A DNA stretch of 64,000 nt from contig NZ_CP069303.1 in the NCBI RefSeq assembly GCF_016839145.1, positions 310,001 through 374,000 on the forward strand, written 5' to 3'. This DNA is from Shinella sp. PSBB067. GTDB taxonomy: Bacteria > Pseudomonadota > Alphaproteobacteria > Rhizobiales > Rhizobiaceae. The position numbers were made by a program, and so were the translations under genes. The notes beneath the pieces are model-generated. The model was not told the DNA's origin. It was given only the letters and a program-made list of their open reading frames with translations, and did no database searches. This document shows, piece by piece, positions 46,819-56,070 of the stretch (position 1 is its first letter; each line of letters begins with the position of its first letter).

Positions 46819-48192
46819 TCAGTATTGATATTCGGCAAAGACCGGCTCGATGGAGCCGTTCCAGCGGCCATGATAGCGCGCCAGCATGTCCTCCGCGAGC
46901 GTCGCCTTCTTGGCCAGCACCTCGTCGAGTGGGGCGAGGAAGATCGTCTCGTCCACGCCCTCGCCGTTGATGCGCGCGCGCGCGGCGAGGCCCTGGCGCG
47001 AGATCGACACGACCTCGCGGGCGATGTCGAGAAGCGGCTTGCCGCGGAAATCGGCCCTGAGGCCTTCCGCCGGCACCGCATCGCGCAAAGCCGTGACCTC
47101 CTCGACCGTCCAGTCGCCGGTCAGCGCCTCGGCGGCGTCGAGCGCACGGTCATCGTAGAGAAGGCCCACCCAGAAGGCGGGCAGCGCACAGATGCGCCGC
47201 CAGGGCCCGCCGTCGGCCCCGCGCATTTCGAGGAAGCGCTTGAGGCGCACGTCCGGGAAGAGGGTGGAGAGATGGTTGGTCCAGTCGCCGAGGTTCGGTT
47301 CGAAGTCGGCGATCTCGCCCTTGAGGGCGCCGGCCATGAACTGGCGGAAGGTGATGTGCGTGCAGTCGTGGTACTTGCTGTCGCGAACGACGAAATACAT
47401 CGGCACGTCGAGCGCCCATTCGACATAGTCGGTAAAGCCGAAATCGGGCGCGAAGGCGAAGGGGATGAGGCCGGCGCGGTTGTTATCCGTGTCGCGCCAG
47501 ATGTCGCCGCGCCAGGAAAGCAGGCCGTTCGGCTTGCCGTCGGTGAAGGGCGAGGAGGCGAACAGCGCGGTCGCCATCGACTGGAGCTTCAGCGACACCT
47601 GCATCTTGCGGCGCATGTCGGCTTCCGAGGAGAAGTCGAGATTCACCTGGATGGTGCAGGTGCGGTACATCATGTCGAGACCCTTGGTGCCGACCTTCGG
47701 CATGTAGCGGGTCATGATGTCGTAGCGGCTCTTGGGCATGCGCGGCGTCTCGGCAAACGTCCATTTCGGGCTGCCGCCCATGCCGAGGAAGCGGATGCCG
47801 AGCGGTTCGGCGATCTCGCGCAGCGTCGCAAGATGCTGGTTCGATTCCTTGCAGGTCTGGTGCAGGTTTTCCAGCGGCGCGCCCGAGAGTTCGAACTGGC
47901 CGCCCGGTTCCAGAGAAATGGCGCCCATGCCGGATGGCTCGGCAAGGCCGATGATGTTGCCGGCATCCATGATCGGCTCCCAGCCGGTCTTGGCCTGCAT
48001 GCCGTTGAGAAGCGCCGAGATGCTGGCCGCGCCGGAATAGGGCACGGGGCTGTTGTCGGCCGTAAAGAAGACGAATTTCTCATGCTCCGTGCCGATACGG
48101 AACTTCTCCTTCGGCTTGCAGCCGTCGGCGAGGTATTCCGCCATGTCCGCAACGGAGCGGATAGGCGTCTGGTCGGTGGTATCACGGGCCAT
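46819..48192 (-). CDS. gshA: Glutamate-cysteine ligase (plant/alphaproteobacterial type)
   Basis: Forms gamma-glutamylcysteine, the first step of glutathione synthesis, in the cytoplasm. 457 residues; FRIGTEHEKFVF, ISLEPGGQFELSGAPL, MGGSPKW, YRTCTIQVNLDF and LPAFWVGLLYDD belong to the class 3 (plant-type) ligases found in alphaproteobacteria. It lies 137 bases downstream of rsmE on the same strand, an arrangement common in rhizobia. Confidence 0.95.
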   Translation of the reverse strand: MARDTTDQTPIRSVADMAEYLADGCKPKEKFRIGTEHEKFVFFTADNSPVPYSGAASISALLNGMQAKTGWEPIMDAGNIIGLAEPSGMGAISLEPGGQFELSGAPLENLHQTCKESNQHLATLREIAEPLGIRFLGMGGSPKWTFAETPRMPKSRYDIMTRYMPKVGTKGLDMMYRTCTIQVNLDFSSEADMRRKMQVSLKLQSMATALFASSPFTDGKPNGLLSWRGDIWRDTDNNRAGLIPFAFAPDFGFTDYVEWALDVPMYFVVRDSKYHDCTHITFRQFMAGALKGEIADFEPNLGDWTNHLSTLFPDVRLKRFLEMRGADGGPWRRICALPAFWVGLLYDDRALDAAEALTGDWTVEEVTALRDAVPAEGLRADFRGKPLLDIAREVVSISRQGLAARARINGEGVDETIFLAPLDEVLAKKATLAEDMLARYHGRWNGSIEPVFAEYQY

Positions 48193-48329
48193 GGGCGTCT
48201 TCTTCTGAACGGATGGCGCCCGGCGGAAGCGCTGGGCCTTGGAGGGTGCTTGGACCGGAATTAAATGCGGTGCAAGCGAATTCCTTTCAAGGCAGATTCA
48301 AAAAATCCGAAGCGACTTTCTGCGGCGAA

Positions 48330-49067
48330 CTATGTCCAATCCCCGACCGTGGCCTGGATGACCGCCATTGCCGCGACCGCCGCGGTATCGGCGCGCAGGA
48401 TGCGCGGGCCGAGCGGAATGGGCGTCACGAAGTCGAGATTGCGCAGGAGCGTGCGCTCCTCGTCGGAGAAGCCGCCCTCCGGGCCGACGAGCAGCGCCAG
48501 CTTGCGTTCGCGTATCGCCTGCAGCACGGGCAGCGGGTTCTGGCTGCCATGGCCTTCGTCGCAGAAGATGATCCGCCGTTCGCGCGGCCAGTCGGAAAGC
48601 AGGTCCTCCAGCTTGCGCGGCGCGGCGACGTGCGGGATCGAAAGGATGCCGCATTGTTCGGCCGCCTCGACGGCGTTGGCCTCCAGCCGCTCGAGGCTGG
48701 CGATCTTGCCCTGCACATGCCGGGTCATGACGGGCTGGAGCACGCCGGCCCCCATCTCCACCGCCTTCTGCACGAGATAGTCGAGCCGGCCCACCTTCAG
48801 GGGCGCGAAGAGATAGTGAAGGTCCGACGGCGCCGGCTGCGGGCGCGTCTGCTCGACCGGCGTCAGCAGCAGCCGCTTGCGCGTCGGGAAGGAGAGGTCC
48901 GCATGCCACTCGCCGTCGCGTCCGTTGAAGAGCAGAACGCTTTCGCCCCCGGCCATGCGCAGCACGTTTGCCAGGTAGTGGAAATGCTCCTTCGAAGCCT
49001 CGATGGCCTCGCCTGCCGCAAGGGTGTCGCCGACGAAAAGGCGCTGCATCCGGTAATTGGCACGCAT
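48330..49067 (-). CDS. rsmE: 16S rRNA (uracil1498-N3)-methyltransferase RsmE
   Basis: 245-residue SPOUT methyltransferase: PUA-like head ([19 protein letters not shown]), then [17 protein letters not shown] and [16 protein letters not shown], the SAM-binding knot motifs. ATG 49067 or 49049 are possible starts. Lies 13 bases downstream of the phosphate transporter gene. Confidence 0.94.
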   Translation of the reverse strand: MRANYRMQRLFVGDTLAAGEAIEASKEHFHYLANVLRMAGGESVLLFNGRDGEWHADLSFPTRKRLLLTPVEQTRPQPAPSDLHYLFAPLKVGRLDYLVQKAVEMGAGVLQPVMTRHVQGKIASLERLEANAVEAAEQCGILSIPHVAAPRKLEDLLSDWPRERRIIFCDEGHGSQNPLPVLQAIRERKLALLVGPEGGFSDEERTLLRNLDFVTPIPLGPRILRADTAAVAAMAVIQATVGDWT

Positions 49068-49080
49068 GGTCGGCGGTCTC

Positions 49081-50583
49081 TCAGTTGAAAAGCGCGTTGA
49101 GGGCGAGGAAGACGAGCGCCGAGAGGGCCGCGGAAACGGGCAGCGTCACGATCCAGGCCGAGACGATCGTCATGAAATGCGAGCGGCGCACGAGATAGCG
49201 CCGGCTGGTCTCCTCCGGGTTCGCCGGCGGCTCCTCCGGAGCGATGCGGTTGCCGCGGGCGCGGATATAGTCGATGCGCCGGCGCGAGTTGCGCGTGTAC
49301 CATTCGCGGAACAGCCCGACGCCGAACACCGCGCCGACGGCGATATGCGTCGAGGAGACGGGGATGGCGAAGACGGAGGCCGTCAGCACGGCGACCGCCG
49401 AGGAGAGCGCCACGCAGAAGGCGCGCATCGGGTTGAGCTTGGTGATCTCGCTGCCGACGATGCGGATGAGGCGCGGGCCGAAGAGCAGCAGGCCGAGCGA
49501 GATTCCGAAGGCGCCGATGACCATCACCCAGAGCGGGATCGCCGTCGCGCCGGCGTGCAGGCCCGAGCGCAGCGCCGAGACGACGCCGTAGAGCGGCCCG
49601 ACGGCGTTCGACACGTCGTTGGCGCCATGTGCGAAGGAAAGCAGGGCGGCCGAGCAGATCAGCGGAATGCGGAACAGCGTGCGCAGCGACTGGTTGCGGT
49701 TGTCGAGACCTTCCGCATGGCGGCGGATGACCGGCCGGGTCAGGAAATAGACGAGGAGCCCGACGCCAAGGCCGATGGGCATCGCCTCGGCGAGGGGCAG
49801 GGTGTAGAAGCCGTTCGTGCCGCCATTGGCCAGGAACGCCGCGAAGGTGCCCGCCATCAGCGCGACGAGCACCGGCACCCAGGTCTTCGCCGCCGCGATC
49901 TTGTCGTCGCGGTAGATGATGGTTTCCTTGATGAAGTAGAGGAAGGCCGCGGCGATGACGCCGCCGAGGATCGGCGAGACCGTCCAACTCACGACGATGA
50001 GGGCGATGGAGTCCCATTGCACGCTCTCGAAGCCGCTCGCGGCCGCGCCGGCGCCGATGACGCCGCCGATGATGGCGTGGGTCGTCGAGATCGGCGCATT
50101 GGCGAGCGTGGCGATGTTGATCCACAGCGCCGCCGAGACAAGCGCCGCCATCATGGCCCAGGCGAAGGTTTCCGGGTTCGGGAAGATCGACCGGTCGATG
50201 ATGCCGGAGGCGACCGTCTCCGCCACGCCCTGGCCCGCCAGGAGCGCCCCGGCGATCTCGAAGATCGCGGCGATGACGAGGGCGACGCCCATGCTCATGG
50301 CGCGCGCGCCGACGGCCGCGCCGACATTGTTCGTCACGTCGTTGGCGCCGATGTTCATGGCCATGTAGGCCGCAAGCGCCGCCGTCACCGCGATGACGAG
50401 GACGCCCGGCGTGCCGATGGCGAAGGAGCCGGCGACGGCCATGGCGATCAGCAGGAAGACGAGCGAAATCCCGACGCCCGTCCAGGACCGCAGCACGAAA
50501 TGCGTGGCCTGTTCGGTGAAGGTGAGTTTTTCAAGGTCCTTGTCCAGCGTCGGCTTGCGTAGCTGGACCTGAGAATTCGCCAT
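49081..50583 (-). CDS. pit: PiT-family inorganic phosphate transporter
   Basis: Low-affinity phosphate (metal-phosphate) symporter, 500 residues with about ten membrane helices. The two inverted PiT signatures are present: [12 protein letters not shown] near residue 77 and [12 protein letters not shown] near 320. A 40-residue cytoplasmic head and a hydrophilic loop before the last helices are typical of the longer alphaproteobacterial form. No pap-type accessory gene adjoins. Confidence 0.94.
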   Translation of the reverse strand: MANSQVQLRKPTLDKDLEKLTFTEQATHFVLRSWTGVGISLVFLLIAMAVAGSFAIGTPGVLVIAVTAALAAYMAMNIGANDVTNNVGAAVGARAMSMGVALVIAAIFEIAGALLAGQGVAETVASGIIDRSIFPNPETFAWAMMAALVSAALWINIATLANAPISTTHAIIGGVIGAGAAASGFESVQWDSIALIVVSWTVSPILGGVIAAAFLYFIKETIIYRDDKIAAAKTWVPVLVALMAGTFAAFLANGGTNGFYTLPLAEAMPIGLGVGLLVYFLTRPVIRRHAEGLDNRNQSLRTLFRIPLICSAALLSFAHGANDVSNAVGPLYGVVSALRSGLHAGATAIPLWVMVIGAFGISLGLLLFGPRLIRIVGSEITKLNPMRAFCVALSSAVAVLTASVFAIPVSSTHIAVGAVFGVGLFREWYTRNSRRRIDYIRARGNRIAPEEPPANPEETSRRYLVRRSHFMTIVSAWIVTLPVSAALSALVFLALNALFN

Positions 50584-50611
50584 TCATGCTGCTCCGTTTG
50601 GCCGGCGGGCA

Positions 50612-50718
50612 CTAAAGCATGTCGCGCAAACGTGTGCAGCGGTTTTGCGATGACGTCATGCGAGACATCCAGGAGCCGAGCGCAGGGAGCAAAGCTCGAA
50701 GATCGCGACGCGCTTTAG
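50612..50718. repeat. Dispersed palindromic repeat, CTAAAGC family
   Basis: CTAAAGC and GTCGCG on the left pair with CGCGAC and GCTTTAG on the right, about 107 bases end to end. The CAGCGGTTTTGCG core resembles the 43043 repeat. Single copy of this form in the window. Confidence 0.65.
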
Positions 50719-50756
50719 CGCCTCAGGGCACCGGCGGCAAGACGATAGCCGCGCCG

Positions 50757-51281
50757 TCAGGCGTCGGACGTGCCGTTTTTGACCGCCATTGCGCTCGCGC
50801 CCAGGATTTCCCGCTCGAAGGCGAGGATGAGCGTCTTCAGGCCGGGCTCCTGCACGCGGGCGGCCGCCTCCGCGCAATCGACCCATGCGGCGCGGCGCTC
50901 GCCCTTTTCCGGAAAGTCCTTGCAGATGTCGCCGACGACGAGCGGAAAGACGCGCACCCGGCAGTCGACCTTCAATCCGCCCGGCAGGCCCTTCATGTAG
51001 CGGTAGCTGCCGATCGCCTCCTCGCGGATCGTCCCCTTCACGCCGGCCTCTTCCCACGCCTCGCGCGCGGCGGCGGCCGAAGCGCTCCTGCCGTCCATCG
51101 GCCAGCCCTTGGGAATGACCCAGCGCCCGGTGTCGCGGCTGGTGATGAGCAGGATTTCGACCGCCGGACGCTTCTTCTTCAGCCGATAGCACAGCGCCCC
51201 ATACTGTTCGCGGGCGGGCCTGCGGAACATGAGATGGACGTCGCTGACGATACGGTTGAGAATGTTCAAGGTCTTTTTCAT
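50757..51281 (-). CDS. NUDIX hydrolase
   Basis: 174 residues; the Nudix box is read in GWPMDGRSASAAAAREAWEE followed by AGV, with an insertion-free helix. Resembles diadenosine/diphosphoinositol-polyphosphate-type Nudix proteins (YGALCYRLKKKRPAVEILLI, WVIPKGWP). Substrate not determinable. Confidence 0.9.
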   Translation of the reverse strand: MKKTLNILNRIVSDVHLMFRRPAREQYGALCYRLKKKRPAVEILLITSRDTGRWVIPKGWPMDGRSASAAAAREAWEEAGVKGTIREEAIGSYRYMKGLPGGLKVDCRVRVFPLVVGDICKDFPEKGERRAAWVDCAEAAARVQEPGLKTLILAFEREILGASAMAVKNGTSDA

Positions 51282-51350
51282 TCCTTTTGCGGGGAAGCGC
51301 GCGTTGAGTCGTTATCGGCCATCTTGCTTGCGCGAGATTTGCGGCGCAAG

Positions 51351-52145
51351 TCAGGCTTGCGACGGCAGGCCGCGCTTTTGCATGCGAAGCTGGGAAATGC
51401 GCTGCCATTCGCCGCTGCGCTCGGCATCGCGGATCGCGGCGGCGATATAGTCCATATGCGCCTGGGCGGCACTGCGCGCCGCGTTTCCGTCGCCCGCCAT
51501 GATGGCGGCATGGATCGCCTCGTGCTGGGCGAGCAGGTGCCCGCGCGCCTCCTGCGAGGAGAAGACGAGGTGGCGGTGGAAGAAGATCCCCTGCGCCAGC
51601 AGCCGGTAGCAGGCGCGCAGCGTATGCAGCAGCACGATGTTGTGCGCCGCCTCGCCGATGGCGTTGTGCAACTCGACATCCGCCTCCAGTTCCGCGTCGA
51701 AGGAGCCGCTCGCATGGGCGGCGCGCATCGCCTCCATGATGCGCGTCAGCATCTGCCGGTCGTAGTCCGTCGCCCGGCGCGCGGCGAGCTCCGCGGTGAT
51801 GCCTTCCAGCTCGCGCCGGTACTCGATGTAGTCCTCCGTCGCGCGCTGGTGGCGGGCGATGAGGTCGACGACGGGGCGCGAGAATACCTGTCCGATGATG
51901 TCGGCGACATAGGTGCCGCCGCCGTGCTGGCTGACCAGTAGGCCACGGTTCTCCAGTTCCTTCAGCGCCTCGCGCAGGATCGGGCGGGAAACGTCGAGGC
52001 GCCGGGAAAGCTCGCGCTCGCCCGGCAGCCGGTCGCCGTCGCGCAACACCCCGTCGAGCAGCAAAAGCTCGATCTGCCGCACGACCTCGTCCGAGGTCCG
52101 GCTATGGCTGATTCGGGAAAAGAGGTCGAAGCTGGTGTCGGTCAC
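51351..52145 (-). CDS. GntR/FadR-family regulator
   Basis: 264 residues: winged helix (about 15-80; LPGERELSRRLDVSRPILRE) and an FCD effector domain (about 95-235) with the metal-ligand histidines in DVELHNAIGEAAHN and EAIHAA and AHMDYI. Such regulators sense organic acids. An upstream dyad (52175-52193) suggests autoregulation. No obvious target gene adjoins; the divergent neighbour is a DUF3422 gene, and glcDEF lies about 2.5 kb away. Confidence 0.9.
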   Translation of the reverse strand: MTDTSFDLFSRISHSRTSDEVVRQIELLLLDGVLRDGDRLPGERELSRRLDVSRPILREALKELENRGLLVSQHGGGTYVADIIGQVFSRPVVDLIARHQRATEDYIEYRRELEGITAELAARRATDYDRQMLTRIMEAMRAAHASGSFDAELEADVELHNAIGEAAHNIVLLHTLRACYRLLAQGIFFHRHLVFSSQEARGHLLAQHEAIHAAIMAGDGNAARSAAQAHMDYIAAAIRDAERSGEWQRISQLRMQKRGLPSQA

Positions 52146-52174
52146 GCCGGAACACTACCAATGCGGGCGGAAAC

Positions 52175-52193
52175 TGGTCAACAATCTTGTCCA
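52175..52193 (-). promoter_or_regulatory. Candidate FadR-type operator upstream of the GntR gene
   Basis: On the plus strand TGGTCAA and TTGTCCA are inverted with one mismatch across five bases, 30 bases before the GntR start. TGG-type ends resemble FCD-regulator operators. Confidence 0.55.
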
Positions 52194-52291
52194 CTGCGAA
52201 TTCGCCTGCCTGCGTCAATGCGCCCTATCTGCGCACCCATGACATTTGTTAAGAATGTGCTGTTGCATCATGAGGGGGACGGGTGCGGGGC

Positions 52292-53569
52292 ATGGCAAAG
52301 GGTAGTTTCGCCTTTCCGCAGTCGGTTGCGCGTGCGCAGGCGCTCGGGGAAATTCACGCACGACCATATGCGCTGGTGCCGTCGCCGCGCGTCATCTTCC
52401 AGCTCGCCTTCCTGACCGAGGGCGGCTCGGCGGTCGACCATGCGGTCATGGCGGAGCTGTCGCGCTCGCGCGGCATCTCGCCGCCCGGCCGCGATTCCAG
52501 CCATCATGCGCTGAGCTGGGGGCAGGGCACGCTGCGCTGGGAGCGGCACACCGAATTCTCGACCTATTTCTGGGATGCGCCCGTGCCGGAGAAGTTCGGC
52601 GGCGAGGTCGCCGTCCACCCCTTCGGCGACAGCTTTTCGCCGCCCGGCACGCTGATCTCCGGCATCCGCCTCGAAATCCGGCCGGATTCGTCCGAAACCC
52701 GCGAGGCGATCTCGGCCTTCGATCCGACGAGCCTCTGTTACAGCGAGATCAAGAACGGCCAGGGCGTCGTCCTCACCGACTTCCGCCAGGACGGCGACGG
52801 GCTGACGCAGATCCTCGTCATCGACCGTGGCATGACGGAGGCCGGGCGCGGCGCGCTCGTCCAGCGCCTGCTCGACATCGAGACCTACCGCACGCTGGCC
52901 ATGATGGGCCTTCCCCTCGCCCAGTCGCTCTCGCCCGACATCCGCCGCATCGAGGACGGGCTGACCGGCATCACCAATGCCATGAAGCAGCACGCCCGCG
53001 ACAAGGCCGACGAGCTGCTCACCGAGATCACCCGCCTTGCCGCCGAACTGGAGGCCAACGCCGCGCTCAGCCTCTACCGCTTCGGCGCGAGCCGCGCCTA
53101 TTACGGCATCGTGCAGGAGCGCATCCGCACCCTGGCCGAGACGGCGGTGCCGGGCTACGAAACGCTCGGCTTCTTCCTGGAGCGCCGGCTGGCGCCGGCC
53201 ATGCGCACCTGCCAGTCCGTCGAGGAGCGGCAGGCGAACCTCTCGCGCAAGCTCGCCCGGGCCACGGCGCTGCTTCGAAGCTGGATCGACGTCGAACTGG
53301 AGCAGCTCAACTCGACGCTGCTCAACTCCATGGACCGCCGCGCGAAATTGCAGCTCCGCCTGCAGCAGACCGTCGAGGGCCTGTCGGTCGCGGCGATCTC
53401 CTATTATGTCGTGGGGCTCTTCGGCTACATGGCCAAGGCGGCGCACGGGGTCGGGCTGCCGGTCAAGCCGGAGACGCTGACGGGCATCGCGGTGCCCTTC
53501 GTCATCCTCGGCATGTGGCTGCTCGTCCGCGCGATCCGCCGCCGCCATGCGGAGGAGGACCGCCATTGA
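52292..53569 (+). CDS. DUF3422 family membrane-anchored protein
   Basis: 425 residues from ATG 52292 (GAGGGGG before it). It starts HARPYALVPSPRVIFQLAFL-like (conserved N-terminal motif of DUF3422), has a helical middle (EDGLTGITNAMKQHARDKAD) and two C-terminal membrane helices (VAAISYYVVGLFGYM and a last one before a charged end). Function unknown; widespread in alphaproteobacteria. Confidence 0.88.
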   Translation: MAKGSFAFPQSVARAQALGEIHARPYALVPSPRVIFQLAFLTEGGSAVDHAVMAELSRSRGISPPGRDSSHHALSWGQGTLRWERHTEFSTYFWDAPVPEKFGGEVAVHPFGDSFSPPGTLISGIRLEIRPDSSETREAISAFDPTSLCYSEIKNGQGVVLTDFRQDGDGLTQILVIDRGMTEAGRGALVQRLLDIETYRTLAMMGLPLAQSLSPDIRRIEDGLTGITNAMKQHARDKADELLTEITRLAAELEANAALSLYRFGASRAYYGIVQERIRTLAETAVPGYETLGFFLERRLAPAMRTCQSVEERQANLSRKLARATALLRSWIDVELEQLNSTLLNSMDRRAKLQLRLQQTVEGLSVAAISYYVVGLFGYMAKAAHGVGLPVKPETLTGIAVPFVILGMWLLVRAIRRRHAEEDRH

Positions 53570-53578
53570 CGGGGCGTC

Positions 53579-54475
53579 CTACCGTTCCCAGTAGGGCACC
53601 GGGCCGTAGAGCTCGGCGAGGTAGTCGATGAACAGCCGCACCTTGACCGGCAGGAACTGCCGGCTCGGATAGACCGCCGAAAGCACCACGTTGCGCGAGC
53701 CCTCATAGGCCGGCAGCACCTGCATGAGCCCGCCGCTCTTCAGCGCCGCGCCGACATCCCAGGTCGAGCGCAGGGCGATCCCCATGCCGGAAAGCACGGC
53801 CTCGGTCACGACCTCGCTGGAATTTGTGTAGAGCGGCCCGTGCGGGCGATAGGTCACGTTGCCTTCCGGCCCTTCGAGCCGCCAGGTGTCCTGCGTGTGC
53901 GGCGGCAGGCAGACGTGATGGGCAAGATCCTCCAGCGAGGCCGGCATGCCGTGGCGGGCGAGATAGTCGGGCGCGGCGCAGAGCACGCGGCGCACCGGCG
54001 CCAGCCGTCGCGCGACGAGCGAGGAATCCGACAGTTCCCCGATGCGGATCGCAAGGTCGAAGCCGCCGCCGACGATGTCGGAGAAGTCGTCGGTGAGGAC
54101 GAGGTTGACGACGAGATCCGGGTAGCTGTCCATGAAGCCCCGGAGATGGGAGGCGATGTGCATGCGGCCGAAGGAGGTCGGCGCGGAAATGCGCAGCGAC
54201 CCGCGCACCGCGCCGGAGCGACCGGAAACGAAGGCCTCCGCCTCCTCGATGCCGGCAAGGATCCCGACGATGCGCTCGTAGAAACCCTGTCCGGCCTCCG
54301 TCAGCGAGATCTGCCGCGTGGTGCGCTGGAAGAGCCGCGTGCCGAGCCGTTCCTCCAGCCGTTTCACGCGCTTGGAGACAACGGCCGGGGAGAGCCCGAG
54401 CGCCCGGCCCGCCGCCGACATGCTGCCCATGGCGATGACGCGGGAGAAGATTTCGAGATCGCCGAGATTGGTCAT
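53579..54475 (-). CDS. LysR-type regulator (CrgA-like)
   Basis: 298 residues from ATG 54475: MTNLGDLEIFSRVIAMGSMS and VVSKRVKRLEERLGTRLFQR form the winged helix; the rest is a CrgA-type effector domain. Divergent from glcDEF across 158 bases with two palindromes, so it probably controls that operon and itself. An in-frame extension upstream to 54562 is not family-like. Confidence 0.9.
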   Translation of the reverse strand: MTNLGDLEIFSRVIAMGSMSAAGRALGLSPAVVSKRVKRLEERLGTRLFQRTTRQISLTEAGQGFYERIVGILAGIEEAEAFVSGRSGAVRGSLRISAPTSFGRMHIASHLRGFMDSYPDLVVNLVLTDDFSDIVGGGFDLAIRIGELSDSSLVARRLAPVRRVLCAAPDYLARHGMPASLEDLAHHVCLPPHTQDTWRLEGPEGNVTYRPHGPLYTNSSEVVTEAVLSGMGIALRSTWDVGAALKSGGLMQVLPAYEGSRNVVLSAVYPSRQFLPVKVRLFIDYLAELYGPVPYWER

Positions 54476-54509
54476 GCAGGCGGGGTCCACATTGGTGCCG
54501 AAACGGACA

Positions 54510-54524
54510 AAATGCTTAGCATTT
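54510..54524. promoter_or_regulatory. Palindrome AAATGC-TTA-GCATTT in the LysR/glcD gap
   Basis: A perfect 15-base dyad 35 bases before the LysR start, of the size and T-N11-A character recognised by LysR proteins; likely autoregulatory site. Confidence 0.5.
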
Positions 54525-54538
54525 GCACCCTGCAATAG

Positions 54539-54565
54539 AAAGTGGTAAAGAAAACAGACCACTTT
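54539..54565. promoter_or_regulatory. Long dyad AAAGTGGT-N11-ACCACTTT before glcD
   Basis: Perfect eight-base half-sites around 11 bases. TTGCAC at 54523 and TAAAGA at 54546 (17-base spacing) could be the glcD promoter, with this dyad overlapping its -10, as expected for an operator. Confidence 0.5.
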
Positions 54566-54633
54566 GCATGTTCCGGCGAACGGGGTAATGCTCCTGTCTG
54601 CGCGAGGCGAGACAAGGGCATGGGAGGGAAGGC

Positions 54634-56070
54634 ATGGATCAGATCGGTTTCCTCGAACCGCGGCCGGCGGTCCTGTCGCGCCGCCGCGAGATCGTCGCCG
54701 ACCTCCTCGACCTCCTGCCGGAAGGCTGTCTCGTGCACGAGCCGCGCGAACTGGTGCCCTTCGAGACGGACGCCTTCGTCTCCTATCGCCGCCTGCCGCT
54801 CGCCGTCGCCCTGCCGGAAACGACGCAGCAGGTCGCCGCCGTCCTCAAATACTGCCATCGCTACGGCGTGCCCGTCGTGCCGCGCGGCGCCGGCACCTCG
54901 CTTTCGGGCGGGGCGATCCCGCAGGAGGATGCGGTCGTCATCGGCCTTTCCAAGATGGCGCGCATCCTCGATGTCGATTACGCCAACCGCACGGCGACGG
55001 TGCAGGCCGGCGTCACGAACCTCTCGATTTCCGATGCCGTCTCCGCCGACGGCTATTTCTATGCGCCCGACCCGAGCTCGCAGCTCGCTTGCACCATCGG
55101 CGGCAATATCGGCATGAATTCCGGCGGCGCGCATTGCCTGAAATACGGCGTGACGACCAACAACCTGCTCGGCGTCAAGCTGGTGCTCATCGACGGCACG
55201 ATCGTCGATCTCGGCGGCAAGGCGCTCGATGCCGGCGGGCTCGACCTGCTCGGCGTCGTCTGCGGCGGCGAGGGCCAGCTCGGCATCGTCACGGAGGCGA
55301 CGGTGCGCCTGATCGCCAGGCCCGAGGGCGCGCGCCCGGTGCTGTTCGGCTTCGACACATCGGAAGAGGCGGGCGCCTGCGTCGCCGACGTCATCGCCGC
55401 CGGCATCATCCCCGTCGCCATCGAATTCATGGACAAGCCGGCCATCGAGATCTGCGAGGCCTTCGCCCATGCCGGCTATCCGATGGATGTCGAGGCGCTG
55501 CTGATCGTCGAGGTCGAGGGCTCGGAGGCGGAGATGGACGCGATGCTCGCCAGCATCATCGAGATCGCCGGCCGGCACGGCGTCAAGGTCGTCAAGGAAA
55601 GCCAGTCCGCCACCGAGGCGGCGCTGATCTGGAAGGGCCGCAAATCCGCCTTCGGCGCGACCGGCCGCATCGCCGACTATATCTGCATGGACGGCACGGT
55701 GCCGCTCGGCCAGCTTTCGCATGTCCTGCGCGGCACCGCCGAGATCGTCGCGAAATACGGCCTGCGCGTCGCCAATGTCTTCCATGCCGGCGACGGCAAC
55801 ATGCACCCGCTCATCCTCTTCAACGCCAACGATCCCGAGGACGCAGCCAGGGCCGAGGCGGCGGGCAACGACATCCTGAGGCTCTGCGTCGATGCCGGCG
55901 GCTGCCTGACCGGCGAGCACGGCGTCGGCATCGAAAAGCGCGACCTGATGCGCCACCAGTACAGCGATGTCGACCTCGCGCAGCAGATGGCCGTGCGCGC
56001 CGCCTTCGATCCGCAATGGCTGCTCAACCCCTCCAAGGTCTTCCCGCTCGAAGGGCGCCCCGCCGCATGA
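54634..56070 (+). CDS. glcD: Glycolate oxidase, FAD subunit GlcD
   Basis: 478-residue FAD-linked oxidase: VPVVPRGAGTSLSGGAIPQED (PCMH FAD-binding), GGNIGMNSGGAHCLKYGVT, GEGQLGIVTEA, HAGDGNMHPL and GGCLTGEHGVGIEKRD. Membrane-associated complex with GlcE and GlcF oxidises glycolate to glyoxylate. First gene of glcDEF; overlaps glcE by four bases. Confidence 0.95.
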   Translation: MDQIGFLEPRPAVLSRRREIVADLLDLLPEGCLVHEPRELVPFETDAFVSYRRLPLAVALPETTQQVAAVLKYCHRYGVPVVPRGAGTSLSGGAIPQEDAVVIGLSKMARILDVDYANRTATVQAGVTNLSISDAVSADGYFYAPDPSSQLACTIGGNIGMNSGGAHCLKYGVTTNNLLGVKLVLIDGTIVDLGGKALDAGGLDLLGVVCGGEGQLGIVTEATVRLIARPEGARPVLFGFDTSEEAGACVADVIAAGIIPVAIEFMDKPAIEICEAFAHAGYPMDVEALLIVEVEGSEAEMDAMLASIIEIAGRHGVKVVKESQSATEAALIWKGRKSAFGATGRIADYICMDGTVPLGQLSHVLRGTAEIVAKYGLRVANVFHAGDGNMHPLILFNANDPEDAARAEAAGNDILRLCVDAGGCLTGEHGVGIEKRDLMRHQYSDVDLAQQMAVRAAFDPQWLLNPSKVFPLEGRPAA

